Of a stretch of 64,000 nt of DNA, positions 45,674 to 57,200 are shown in pieces; within the stretch, counting starts at the first letter, position 1, and each line of letters begins with the position of its first letter. Below the pieces are notes generated by a model that saw only the letters and a list, made by a program, of their open reading frames with translations, did not search any database and was not told where the DNA came from. The DNA is from Trichosphaerium sp. ATCC 40318 (Eukaryota > Discosea > Flabellinia > Trichosidae): contig JALMLS010000056.1 in NCBI GenBank assembly GCA_038496445.1, forward strand, positions 310,001 to 374,000, written 5' to 3'. The translations under genes were made by a program, and so were the position numbers.

Positions 45674-47645
45674 ATGGAACGCACTCCACCACGCATTCCA
45701 GATGAGGTACTATTGCTGCGTTGGTGCAACTAACAATACTAGGAACCCAAGTTTTTAAACGTTCTTAGGCGTACACCAACACGCGTCAAGGGTAGCTCGC
45801 AAGCAAAACAGAGGACAAACAAGCTCATAGACCTATTCACAGTAACTCAAAAAAATTTATAATATCATCTTTACCCTACTAGGCGTCACACTCCTTGATG
45901 CCTTGTTCGGAAGTGCCCAGAGGAGCTTTTGTCATGTTTTTGGACAATGAGGACCTTTTTTATGGCTATGCATTCTTTTTTCGAAATTACTTGTACACTG
46001 TTTGTTTCCTTGACAACGGTGTGATCCAAAAAGCAGTGCCCTTACAAGTAAGTTGATAACCAACAACAATACGCTCACTAGTTTATAGATAGCGGTGTGT
46101 GTGTGCTTAGAATACCCTGTTATGACAATGCCAATGAATGCATGCTTTGAGCATTTTTCTACTATTGTTGAGCCCGAGTACACAGATTACCCAATCCCAA
46201 AGATACCTAAAGCCACGCTAGCCATGGTTTATAAGGTATTGCTACAAGTGAACAGCCAAGGGTTAAGTTATACACGTATGTTGCACTTACTTGCGTTCAG
46301 AAGCCCAGAAGATGTTAACAACTTGCTCAGTACGTACTTATAGCTCACTTACACTCACATCTTCTAGGTTCCGAAAACATACCGTTGTGTAACCCACCAA
46401 CAGAATCGCATTCAAAGGCAACAAGCTTTGTAAGGGAAAAACACAGCAATCGTACACAACGTGAACAACCACGAAAAAAGAAAAACCAAACATCAACAGC
46501 AGAAAAACGGCGTTTACGCAGAAATGAGCCTAAGGAGCCATCAAGTGACGAAAGCACAAACGACAATGCTACTTATTACCCTAACAGTGTCGATACAAGC
46601 AGTACGTTACTATTCTCCTTCATTCCGCTAAGCAGCTAAGGTGATGACTGCAGTGTATCATTTGATGAAGAGACTGACAGCGAGGGGTCAACCGATCCAA
46701 TAGAGCCACGTGCGTTCATTCATCTATTATTTTTATAACGTTGCTTTAGGCAAGTGGAACAATGAGAGTATTATTAGTTATGCAAGTGCAATTCGCTTGT
46801 TGAGGCGTGTGTGTGTTGCTGGTACTGATAGTGATGAAGCAGCACGTGTGCGAAGGATGATACAACAAGAACGTAATGCCAGAAAGAAACTCACAGCCGA
46901 AGAGTTAGTAGAGTGTTATAAGTCTGATGAAACTGATGTCAAAAAGTACGTGCTACTTGTCTCCTGTAGTACCATTAATCATTCAAAGGGTGGTCAGGGA
47001 GTGCTTTAAGCAAAGGCGAGCTCATACAAAGAAGCGCACACAACGTTCAAGGGCAAAAAAAACTCGTAGAAGGTAAAATTTTAATATCTAGTGAAGGGCT
47101 AACACTTATGAAGAAGCAGAGTAACGACACGCCAAAAGCAACAGCCTGTGACTTCACAATTGCCTGAGATACATGACTTTAGCAATCCAAAGTTTGGTAG
47201 GCAAGTTTCTTATGGGGCAATGGTTAGCCAACAAGCCTTACATCCAGAAATACGCATGGATGTAAGGTGCAGGGGCTCTAGTCACAACCTTAGTCCAGCA
47301 TCCTCGTCTAGTAGCAATAATTTGATGGTACCTGCTAACACACCGTCACCGTACTTCGACCCTTATGCCCCTGCAAACGATGAGTCCTCGTATCCAAATA
47401 ATAGTGCCATGGCGCCTATAAATCCTGGTACTTATGCTCCTGTAGCTCATAGTACACCTGCACTGACTGAACCATCTAATAATAACCGTGAACCTATTAC
47501 AAACGCTGGTCCTACACACAGTACACCAGAACAACTCAAGATTACAAACAGGAAACTAAATTTTAGTACTACTGGCAAAAAGGTATGGACAGCAGATAAC
47601 AAAAAGGGGAATGTAGCAGCTTTGCGTGATCGCTTCAATAAATAA
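45674..47645 (+). CDS. Transposon gene E, unrecognised multi-exon protein with basic centre
   Basis: ATG 45674 gives MERTPPRIPDE, then across introns FLNVLRRTPTRVKGSSQAKQ, MPCSEVPRGAFVMFLDNEDL, GYAFFFRNYLYTVCFLDNG, and IAVCVCLEYPVMTMPMNACF. Next LAMVYKVLLQVNSQGLSYTR, a basic stretch (QPRKKKNQTSTAEKRRLRR), IISYASAIRLLRRVCVAGTD, KKLTAEELVECYKSDETDV and RRAHTKKRTQRSRAKKTRR. The last exon (47140-47645) is Pro/Ser/Asn-rich and ends NKKGNVAALRDRFNK. I joined nine exons in frame. It starts 54 nt from gene D on the other strand, another shared promoter. Basic patches suggest nucleic-acid binding. Confidence 0.72.
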
Positions 47646-47659
47646 TAATCATTACTCGT

Positions 47660-47739
47660 GAAATCTCGGATTTATTCGTTTTTCGTACGAAAACTCTCGA
47701 AAAATTTCGTAAAAAAAAGAAACCAACCCGTGCATGTCC
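47660..47739 (-). repeat. Right terminal inverted repeat
   Basis: Mirror of the left repeat; outer end CCCGTGCATGTCC at 47727-47739, followed by AAA. Confidence 0.85.
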
Positions 47740-49684
47740 AAACAAAGTCAGCCAAAATGGCTCAAATGACTTTTTTTTCACGCGCATCACCAGATTTTTC
47801 CTTCATTTTTAAATCCCTTGCCGTTGGTAGTGTCTTCAAAGCTACCTAATACAGTCTTGCTGTTAAGACGTTTAGTAGTCATAATAGGTTTGGTAGTTGA
47901 TGCACATGCACATGGAATAAAGTTGATAAGCCAAGCCGTATGTCAAAAAAAGGTTGCTCTGAGCCACTAGAAAACAATCACTACGGATCGTCTTGCGAGT
48001 GCTTGAAAGCAGAGCACAAGATTTTGTGAATGTATGCTTTATCAAATATCTCCATTGGGACGATTTTTGTATGCAGTTCACACCTCTCATATTAATGATT
48101 TTGCGTATGTGAAGGTACTCCTAGAATGGCTAGCTCCATTGTTAAGATCTAAGTGTAAAATAAATTATTTACTATTTTACGAGTTTTTTTGTGGTTTTTG
48201 TTTTGACTTAACTAAAAAAGCACCAACTGAGCTTCACTGACCACAAACAGATGATTCAAGGCTTGTGTCACCATATAAAGTGCTTGAAATGCAATTCACG
48301 GGTTATTGGCAAAAACAGAGCATATGCTACCAAAATACGAGGGCGTTTCTATAAAGTACCTGCAAATGACGTTTATCGCACGGAAAACGCTGAAAACGTT
48401 AGTTTGAGGCATAAAGAATGAAAGAAAAGCGAGTTCCCAAAATTAACAATTACACAAGCTTTGACAAGCGTTTAAATTACAGAAGTGTCACCTAATGCTA
48501 TTTGTCATGTATTGAGATTAGTTTTAAGCTTGTCGAGCCTTGTGTAATTGATAAATTCCAATATTCTGCACTAGTGGACACTAAGCGATTTTTGGAATTA
48601 AATACCTCAAGAGCTAATTGACCATCCCACACTTTTCATAGTGATAGTCAATATGTGTGGTATTACACAGTGTAATTTATAGCAATAGTTGATGGAGTGT
48701 AGTGACACAGTTTCTTTGAACCTGTTTTTGGTAAATCCTGAAGTATCTCCATTCGAAAACTAAGTTCTGTCTCTAAAACCCCTATAATGGTAAATCATAA
48801 TTACATCAAGCTTTGTGGCTATCTGGTGCAATAAAGTACCCAAGCAAGAGTGAGTTTTTTGACATTTTCATGTAAATATTATGTTCAACAACTTCTTTGA
48901 AAAAGAAACCTCTGTATTTTGATACCAAAATTATCAAATACGCTATAACTGTGCATAAGTGCATCATGATTTATTGAGCACCTGACACCAAAAGGAAACA
49001 TTTGAAAAAGGTTTTTGTGGGTTAGAATGATTGTTCAAAAGAACCACCAATTGACAACAATCAGGTATAGAGACAGGTGACGATAGCTTTATGTGGTACA
49101 CTGAAAGTGATAAAAAATGCATTAAACGAAAGAATGTAATCCTTACTCATCATAATGTAAAAGACTTACCTGCAAAACATGGTGGTGGTAGAGGATAAGA
49201 ATATGATCCCAAGCAGAAATAACTCAGTTTTAGTTTCAATGAAATAGTTGATTGAAGCACACTATTAATTACCAGCAAGTTCTGGTTAATAAATATTATA
49301 GACACATATGCGTTCTGAAGTATACTCAAAAATTGGACATAAATAACGTTTTTGAGGTGTCCTAGAATTTTCTTGAAAGTGTGAACTGCTTACAAAAATC
49401 GTCCCTTATAATTTCTGTAAGGTACCAATCGAACGCGATGCTCTTTCGTCACGGCTTTCGTCTATCGAGTGCAGTGTGTTCTAAAAAAAGTTGTCAAAAC
49501 AAATCATACTGGTTCTGCAGTATTTTGTTACGCTGTCTATTGGAATGAGAGGTAGGAAATGCTTGCTTGTGCTCGGTATTTGTTACGTTATTACGTTGTA
49601 TGCGGTGTAAAGTGTTGAATTCGTTCCAGCTCCCTTTTGGGAAATGAAGCACAAAGAAGTAGAAAAAAGACAATTTTTTTCAAA
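47740..49684. other. Non-coding stretch containing a second inverted-repeat element
   Basis: Apart from the element at 48057-49405 I see no gene. Reading frames are short and full of stops on both strands. Confidence 0.5.
48057..49405. mobile_element. Non-autonomous inverted-repeat element (MITE-like candidate), 1.35 kb
   Basis: The left end GGGACGATTTTTGTATGCAG (48057) continues TTCACAC; the reverse complement of the right end (49405 back) reads GGGACGATTTTTGTAAGCAG then TTCACAC. The match is 26 of 27 nt. The interior has no open gene. Flanks do not show a long target duplication (TT on both sides at most). A decayed or non-autonomous DNA transposon is the simplest reading. Confidence 0.65.
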
Positions 49685-50205
49685 TTATTTTATTACAACA
49701 TTGGTAATATTGTCTTCTTTTAGTCTAGCAGCAAATTTTTTGTTGTAGTATTCTTCCCTCTCCAGGAAATGTTTGTGGTCGTACAGAACCTTGTACACTT
49801 GACGCATTCTTGTCTTGAGTTCTTCAGCTGATGATGGGTTCTTCAAGCCGGGTATTTTAGACAACGCGGCAAAGTAGTCATAACGAGGCCTTTGTGTTAT
49901 TGTTAACCAACATTTTAAAAAAAAACGGACTCATTTTTATATGCTTCAAATCTGACGTACTCTCCTTTCTTTAGAGGTGTAATTCTTGGCATTCGAGGAG
50001 GTTTAGCACAGAAGTGTTTGTGAAACTTCCAATGCTCTTTTTGGCAATCAGTATTACAATAACGCTCTAATTTGCATTTTGAACACCTCAACAGTTTTTT
50101 ATCGCCTGTCGAAGGTTGTTTGCCACAGGTGGCGCAACTGTACCTTCGGATATCGTTTTGGTGTATGTAATCATCGTTTACTCCAGTGAGACTTTGCCTA
50201 GCCAT
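49685..50205 (-). CDS. MYND zinc-finger protein
   Basis: ATG 50203-50205 starts MARQSLTGVNDDYIHQND. The zinc cluster is complete: CATCGKQPSTGDKKLLRCSKC, KLERYCNTDCQKEHWKFH, HKHFC. One intron (donor GTCCGT at about 49917, acceptor CACAAAG) leads to PRYDYFAALSKIPGLKNPSS and a helical basic end EEYYNKKFAARLKED with TAA 49685. About 155 residues. MYND modules bind proline-rich peptides. Such small MYND proteins are also frequent in giant viruses and their amoeba hosts (from memory). Confidence 0.8.
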
Positions 50206-50748
50206 TACAAGAGTAGTTTATAGATTGGCACGTCAGAATAAATAAAGAATGAAGATAGTCCGATCTTGACTGCAGCCACGTTTGACTAGTTTTTGCAAAA
50301 TGTTCTACAAAGGTAATTTAAAACAATTGGAACTATAGTTTACAAGTATTGAAATCTACCAAAGCAACATGTTGAATTTCTTCAATACTGAGCAACCTTC
50401 ACAAAGATGCCTGTCTACTACATTGGTTCCATATCTTTGAAGAACTTTTTCAGGTACTCGAGCTGGCAAGTAAAGTATGCTATGAAGGGTTTGGACTTGT
50501 ATAGGATGTGCAGCTTTACAGCCGTGCCAAAAGCAGTCAAGACCACTTCCTTACACCTGAACGTCGTATATTCATGAACTATCTTGCAACGCTTGCAGTT
50601 TCTAAATAAAGAGTACGATACTCCGTTTCACAAAACAATCCAGCAAAATAATACTATTGTTAACTGAAACTGCAAAAAAAAAGTAGTTTGACTTTTTCGC
50701 CTAATTTCGCGTAAAAAACTACAAACAAAACATTGATCTCAAGCTAAC
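50206..50748. other. Intergenic with a possible gene remnant on the minus strand
   Basis: At about 50545-50339 (-) a 65-residue open stretch reads LDCFWHGCKAAHPIQVQTLH, LPARVPEKVLQRYGTNVVD and HLCEGCSVLKKF. It has four Cys in C-x4/5-C-like spacing but no ATG in frame, so it may be a decayed zinc-binding gene or one exon. The remainder shows nothing. Confidence 0.3.
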
Positions 50749-51456
50749 ATGACATCACACCAGAGCGAAAGAATCAATATTAGTTCTATACCAACGGATA
50801 TGTTAGCTGTGATACTAGGTTTTTTAAAGAAAACAAGGTTTGCTGCGGCTCAGACATGTAAATCGTTTTCTCAAGTGATACATAATCGAATTGGCTATGT
50901 AAAGGTAACTGTCAACTCACGCGAAGATGTGCAGAGAATATCCAAGTGTCCAGGCATCATACACAACACGTATATTTCTACAAAAGGATACAAGACAATT
51001 ACAGATGATGAATTAGCCCTGCTACGATTTGTGAAGGACATAAACTTATGTGGTTGTAAGAACATCACAAGTAAAGGAGTACAAGCTCTTTCAAATGTAA
51101 AAAAGATAAACCTGAGCGGATGTTATCAACTGACAGATGACTGCTTAGCCAAAATGAAAGGTGTCTACTACATAAACCTATGCGGCTGTTCAAAACTAAC
51201 GGATGATGCTCTCGTTCCTTTAGCTGGCGCTCATGTAATTAATCTGGGCTGGTGCCTGAGATTGACGGACGAAGGGCTTGCCGCTATTGGGAAAGATGTT
51301 CATACCATAAACTTATCTTATTGTAAAAACATAACTGATAATGGACTCAAATCTTTGGTTAAAGCATCTCATATAACACTATTCGGGTGCCCACGTATAA
51401 CCGAGGAAGGTTTATCTCACCTCCCTAACGTGGATACAGTGCTGTGTGCCCTGTAG
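50749..51456 (+). CDS. F-box / leucine-rich repeat protein, single exon
   Basis: ATG 50749 to stop 51456, 235 residues, no intron. An F-box-like head (SSIPTDMLAVILGFLKKTRF, AAQTCKSFSQVI) is followed by at least seven LRRs of the short Cys-containing F-box type, each about 22 residues: VKKINLSGCYQLTDDCLAKM, VYYINLCGCSKLTDDALVPL, VHTINLSYCKNITDNGLKSL. It would serve as a substrate adaptor for an SCF ubiquitin ligase. The very regular repeats and lack of introns resemble giant-virus F-box/LRR genes. A broken paralogue lies at 58207-58911. Confidence 0.85.
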   Translation: MTSHQSERINISSIPTDMLAVILGFLKKTRFAAAQTCKSFSQVIHNRIGYVKVTVNSREDVQRISKCPGIIHNTYISTKGYKTITDDELALLRFVKDINLCGCKNITSKGVQALSNVKKINLSGCYQLTDDCLAKMKGVYYINLCGCSKLTDDALVPLAGAHVINLGWCLRLTDEGLAAIGKDVHTINLSYCKNITDNGLKSLVKASHITLFGCPRITEEGLSHLPNVDTVLCAL

Positions 51457-51775
51457 TCGAACAAGCCTGTAACAACTTTACATTGTTTTTGCGTCAAATT
51501 CCATAACAAGAAATCTCATGCAATAAAATGTTATTAATACAATAAAATTGAAGGTGTTTTCTCTTTCATCTACATTGCATTGGTCTGTAACAAGAAATAA
51601 AAGTAAAAACAGTGTCGTCCGCAAATGATGCACAAAGACAATGCATACTTGAGGAAACTCTTTGCTTGGCTGGTTGGTTTAATAGCGATAAACAAACTCT
51701 CACAGTTCATTCAGTATTTGCTACAAGTCTTGCTTTTTGAGCAAATCCACCCTACAAAGTTATCAAATACAGTAC
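51457..51775. other. Intergenic, nothing recognised
   Basis: AT-rich 3' flank of two converging genes. No supported coding signal. Confidence 0.35.
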
Positions 51776-52168
51776 TTAATAACCAGTGCAGTCTATTGCA
51801 TGAAATGTCCAGTAAACTATATTTGTTACCTTTGGAGGAGGAGAAAACGTGTACGTCATCTCTAGAGGATCTGCTTTACTTAGATTAACTATCTTATGCT
51901 TGACATTTCTGGGCATAAATAGTGTGGAACCTGTTGTGACCTGTTTGGAGTTAGTTTACAATTTCGGTTTAGTGGTAACCTCTTGTGCATCCTTGTCCTC
52001 TATAAATACGTTTGCTCTCCCTTTTTTTATAACAATAAGCTCTTCAGAGTCTGTATGGGAGTGCCATGGAATATGTGAGCCTGCATCTACTATTTCAACA
52101 CCGTGCTCCATTGTTTTAGATTCAACTAGCGGAAATATTCTTCTTGAGGGGCCTTTCAGGACAATCAA
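51776..52168 (-). CDS. Small cupin-domain protein
   Basis: The core exon reads GVEIVDAGSHIPWHSHTDSEEL and IVIKKGRANVFIEDKDAQE, the cupin motif 1 with metal-binding His-x-His and Glu. An intron GTTACC...AACAG joins to VTTGSTLFMPRNVKHKIVNL, the second cupin motif with its His, then LEMTYTFSPPPK and a tail to TAA 51776. The exact start is unresolved: the open frame begins at TTG, while an ATG at about 52252 starts MIAHSLANVNPIELP and may be a first exon, though its junction does not fit simply. A single-domain cupin of about 120 residues may bind a small ligand; its substrate is unknown. Confidence 0.65.
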
Positions 52169-52487
52169 TCCAATATTGCTTATTTATGGTCAAATGCGAT
52201 TGCGTACCAGGTAATTCTATAGGATTGACATTGGCTAAGCTGTGTGCTATCATGTTCGTATTTTGTTTTGATTGTATTCGCGTGTAAACTAGTTTTTCTA
52301 TATTAGTAAGGCTTTGCCCACCAAATTCGCTAACAGCTTTTTGGATGTGTAGAAAACTTAATGCTATTCACAGAAACTAATAAGCGTACATCTGTAACGT
52401 TTAGAATAGTCTGCTGTTTCGTTATTAAACCAGTAAAAAGGTGTAATACAAGGAGCGGTTTTTGAAGTTGTTTTATTAAGTACTCCG

Positions 52488-54109
52488 TTATAAGCAGCCT
52501 TGGAAAAATTCATTTACGTTGGCTGTACCCAACTCGCTATTGACACTACGCTCTAGGAAAGCTGATACAGCTTGCCTTTGAATAGCATGATTGCTATACT
52601 CCTTGATGATCTCAATCAGCTTGTCAGCAAGTGCTTCAAGTTTTGATTTATCAATATTTTTAACAAAATAGTTCTCGGACTTAAGTGCCTTTGCACTGCA
52701 CAGTTTGCTCTCGCTCAACTAGTCTTGTGAGTGCCATGTAAAGGATATATTTGTACGTACCTTTCCAAATAGTGGGACATAGTACAACTCAGAAATTTCC
52801 TTCAAGATATTTTGTTGTACTGCTTGGCTTTTCATGCTTGCAAATTTCGTAGCGAAGATTTCAAAATATGTCTTGAGTACTATTGCAGTTTGCACAGTAG
52901 TATATTTTTTTTCGACAGGTAGTTCTGTACGACCTAGTTTCAGTCTTAAATCACCCTAGCAGTGTAAATGTGAGTATTCTTTCAGGTAATTGTTAAAATT
53001 CTAACCTCGTCGCTATTACTCCAAACGTTGACTGATATACTTGGTCCAGCTGCTATAACGCGGTGAAACCAAAATGGTGGAATGTAGAGAACTTCAGAAG
53101 GTCGTAGTACAGCATCATAACATGTGACATTCTTAAAATTTGGAAATTTATCTGGTATTTGTTATTAGATTTTTTTTAATTACTTTTTTTCTATTACGTA
53201 CCACTGTCTACTTTCTCGAAATCGACCTGTGATTGTCTTTGCATTGGGTGCAAATAAGAGTGAGGGTATAACTTGGTGTAGGTTTTTGGTGGACAAAGAA
53301 CAAATCTCTAAGAGTAGCGTTAAAAAAAAATACATAAATAAAAAAAGTAAAGTGATAAGGTACTTGCTTTGCGTCCGTAGAGTTGTGTGTAAAAGTTATG
53401 ATTTTCATCGTAATGAGTGTGTGTAGTTATATTATGTCCACCCATCCATAAAAATGCCTCAGAAGATTTATCCAAGCGCCACATGTCAGTACGTAAATCT
53501 AAAAATAGTAAGTTACTTTTTTGGATTTTTGGATTTTATTTGTTTTACCCTTTAAAAGTTCAGGCGTTTCGTCGATGTAAACAGACGCGTATAGATAACC
53601 CTTAGCGTCACTAAGTGTTTTATTCCAAAACTTGTCAACTGTAAGATCGAGGTCCTGCCCTTTTTCCGGTTCTGCAACTGATCCCATCTAAAAGCTGATC
53701 AACACTTGCCGTGGCGTTAATACTCGTGTACCTCCTTGGTTTTGTCGTAGTAGCGAAAGATATTGCTCGTTTTTTGAAACTTGGCTGAAAATGTTTGGCG
53801 CCCTACATATTATCAATTGGTGGCATTTGTGAGCGTAGAGGTTAACGTACCGAGAAGTTTCTTCATGTACGGTGGGTTCCATAATGCTAAAGCTGGCCAA
53901 TCATCTATGGCGTTCATAATGATCATTGGGCGCTTTTCTTCGATGATACGAGCCCGTGTTATGCGGTCAAAATTTTTTGTTATTGGTGCGCCCATGAACT
54001 GATGCTGAGGGATATACGATGGCTGCCCGATACCGCTGTGGTTTTGGACATAATACACAACGAAACCAACTATTGTAGCAAGAATCAAGAACGCCAAAGC
54101 TTCTTTCAT
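52488..54109 (-). CDS. Membrane-anchored JmjC/cupin_8 dioxygenase
   Basis: ATG 54107-54109 starts MKEALAFLILATIVGFVVYY, a type II membrane anchor, then PITKNFDRITRARIIEEKRP and NAIDDWPALALWNPPYMKKL, the usual cupin_8 entry. Middle exons give LYASVYIDETPELLK, MWRLDKSSEAFLWMGGHNIT and THTHYDENHNFYTQLYGRK, with the Fe-binding His and Asp (HxD) in HYD. The later exon has PSEVLYIPPFWFHRVIAAGP with the second Fe ligand His, then SISVNVWS. The C-terminal helical part (KLEALADKLIEIIKEYSNHA) ends at 52488. At least seven exons. It is likely a 2-oxoglutarate/Fe(II) hydroxylase facing the lumen of the secretory pathway; substrate unknown. Confidence 0.82.
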
Positions 54110-54202
54110 TGTTATGGTACAGTTTCCCGATTTTTACAATCCAAAAAGCTGTTTGAGACCAGACTTGACATTTGGTGACGTCAACATTAAACTGAGAATG
54201 CA

Positions 54203-57200
54203 ATGAGTCGCAGGGAGAACCTAGAAGGGTTTTCTAGATCTTCCAAGTACAAAAGTAAGAACTTAGGGCAGGATGTAAGAAAAGCGACATCAGGTTCAAG
54301 AGCAACTAACTTGACAGCGTTTGGTGGTGGACCTAGCCGCAAAAAACGAGGTTCAAAACCACGCACGTTTGCTGTAAGCCACAAGATACAATTCTAGTCA
54401 TTCTAAAACGTTCTAGCAAGCGAAAAAAGAAATATCTGAGCGTAATAACGACTTGTTAAAACGTTTGGCGTTATCCAGTACGAAACATCAACCAAAGACA
54501 GCTAACTTTACACTCTACAGGTGCAAGTTACGATGAAGATGATTATGACGATGGTGAAGAACCAGAAGACGCCGAACATTGTATTATTTGCTTCAACGGT
54601 ATTAGAAAGGAACAAGGCATATGGCAATGTCCCAAGTGCTTCTGCCACTTCTTCCATCTTGCTTGTAAGGTTTATTATTATTTTTTTTATTTTCTAATCA
54701 CAGAGTGTAGGCATTCGCAAGTGGGCAGAGCGGGTACATGACATTTAACGAGTGTTCAACTTGGCACTACAAGCATCATTTGACGTCAAAGTATTGACGT
54801 TTCTAGGCACCTGATCAAGAAGCTAAGTTATCTAAAGAAGCATTTCCAGACAGGCAAAAGACATGGGCCTGGTACGTCACTAAAATCTACTACTAGTGCG
54901 TTACTGACCATCCTACCATTTAGCCCAAATTGTCGAGGCCAATTTCCTACGTCTGAGAAACCTACTAAATACATGTGCTTTTGTGGAAAAGTAGAAGATC
55001 CACCTGTAGATGCTTGGCTTAACCCGCATACTGTACGAATCTGCTCTACTATTGCGGTTGGTTTTATGGCTCAATTATGTAGTGTGGGGAAAAATGTGGA
55101 AGGCTACTTCTGCCAGAGTGTGGTCACAGTTGCGTTGAACAATGTCATGCCGGACGGTAAGGTTTTTGCTATTTGTTTTAAAGATTGTCTTACTTCTTTG
55201 TGAAGATGTCCTCCATGTCCTGCTCAAGTACGAGCGCGATGTTTTTGTAATAGAGTACAAGAGACTAGGCGTTGCTCTGAGTCACTATATTCTTGTGGTG
55301 CAGTATGTGGTAGGGTGCTTGCATGCGGAAAGCACAGATGTACACAAACCTGTCACAAAGGTATAAAGCATTTTTTTATCATCCCTCATTCGCCTAAATA
55401 GGACCTTGTCCTCCTTGCCATAAAACAAGTTTACAGCACTGTCGCTGTGGGAAAGAAGAGAGGCATGTGAATTGTACAGAAATCGATTTTTCTTGTGAAA
55501 AAGTTTGTGGAAAATCGTTCCCTTGTGGTCATCACACGTGTCAACGAGTAAGTACTCTCGTATTCGAGGACTGTTTTAACCGATTCACTTCTTAGGTTTG
55601 CCATACAGGAGCATGTGACTCTCAATGTCCTCTATCTATTGGAAGAACATGTTTTTGCACCAAACAAGGTAAACGTGTTTGGTCTAAACGTAATCTAACA
55701 CAGTGCCTTTTCAGTACTTAACATACCATGTTGGGAGGAAACTACATCATGTAATAACTCTTGTGATAAAGAACTACCTTGTGGTACGAGCTTTGATACC
55801 ACTACTGAGAATTGTAACAATGAGCTAGGACATCGATGTGTTGAACGTTGTCATCCAGGAGATTGCCCACCATGTCAACTTACGAGCGTATGTTGAAATT
55901 AAGTAATTATATACTAACAATTTGCTAGAATAGGTCATGTAGGTGTGGGTCAATGACAAAGAACAACCAAGCGTGTCAAAAGTTTTTCAGATGTAATAGA
56001 AAGTGTACAAAAAAAAAGAATTGCGGGCGTCATGAGTGTAAAACAAAATGTTGTGCAGGTACCCACAATATTACATTATCAGGAATACTCTAAATATTCT
56101 AAGGGGAATGTCCAACGTGTGATAGAAAGTGCAACCGTTGGCTCAATTGTAGAAACCATAAATGCACAATTTTATGCCATACAGGTCAGTACAGAACTCT
56201 TTGTGTTCATTTTTTCGTTTCCCAACTGATTTGAAAACTAGGAGCATGTGATCCTTGTCCCTTAGAAATACAAGTAACTTGTCCATGTAAGAAACGAAAA
56301 AAAACAAGGCCTTGCGGTCAGTACCCACCTCTCATGCATCTATTACCGTATGGTTATCCTCAACACAACATAAAACTCAGATATTTCTAAATAGGCGCAC
56401 ATGCATTGGCAGACATACACGTGCTTTTCTGCCTTGTCACTCTCCAGAGTATATACCTTGTGAAAAACCTTGCGGTAAGCTATCTTACTTTGGATATTTA
56501 CTAATAGTTCTAAAAGGAAACATGTTAAAATGTGGTAATCATACATGCGAAAAGCCATGTCATGGAGTAACACAGAGGCGTAAATTTGTCGATAATAAAG
56601 AAGTTGTAAAATATGGAACATCACCAGAGTACGTACTACAGTAAAGAGCCCACACATTAATAAAATCATAGCGGTGATGGTAAAGATACTTGTCGCCAGT
56701 GCTGGCGAACATGTGATAAGCCTTTGAAAGTATGCGCGGAAAAGTAAGTGAATGGTTTATTATTAATGTGGAACTAACAATTGTTAGTCACAAATGTGCC
56801 ATGCCGTGCCATCCATCTTGGGGTATGACTTCCTACTATCTCATTGTACAACAACTAATACTCTGTTTAAGTTGAGTGCAAGCCATGTGCGGTTGAGAAG
56901 GAATATAAGTGTCACTGTGGCGTAAGTAGTTATCTGTCTGGATTATATTGTCTCATTCTATTTTAACAGATTGATACATTGACTATTCCTTGTCATTTGA
57001 CTATTGACGCAAAAGTTCTCGAAGCTGAAAAGTCATGTGGTAACACCTGCAATAGAGATTTACCTGGCTGTACGCTCTGCCTTTGAAATTTGCGTATATT
57101 TATCTCACCATCTAGGTTCTCACTTTTGCACTGACATATGCCATCCTGGCGCATGTGGTGCTTGTAATGAAACAGTTACTCTGACTTGTAAATGTGGTAA

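Larger units (their letters stand above)
40422..47739. mobile_element. 7.3-kb DNA transposon with terminal inverted repeats and five genes
   Basis: The left end reads GGACATGCACGGG at 40422 and the right end is its inverse, CCCGTGCATGTCC, ending at 47739. The match continues inward as a poly-T block, TTTTTACGAAAT and TTTCGAGA, for about 70 nt with few mismatches. The same trinucleotide AAA flanks both outer ends (40419-40421 and 47740-47742), a candidate 3-bp target duplication. Inside lie a DDE transposase (-), a small + gene, a Myb-like - gene, a repeat block, and two further genes. All five have intact spliced frames, so the copy looks young. A 3-bp duplication plus a DDE_4 transposase and a Myb-like protein recall PIF/Harbinger, but five genes and AAA (not TWA) are unusual. 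Confidence 0.85.

Noticed and set aside
53400-53470. A frameshift in the JmjC domain at the Fe-binding site
   Set aside because: Careful reading of the reverse complement gives an unbroken frame through THTHYDENHNFY.
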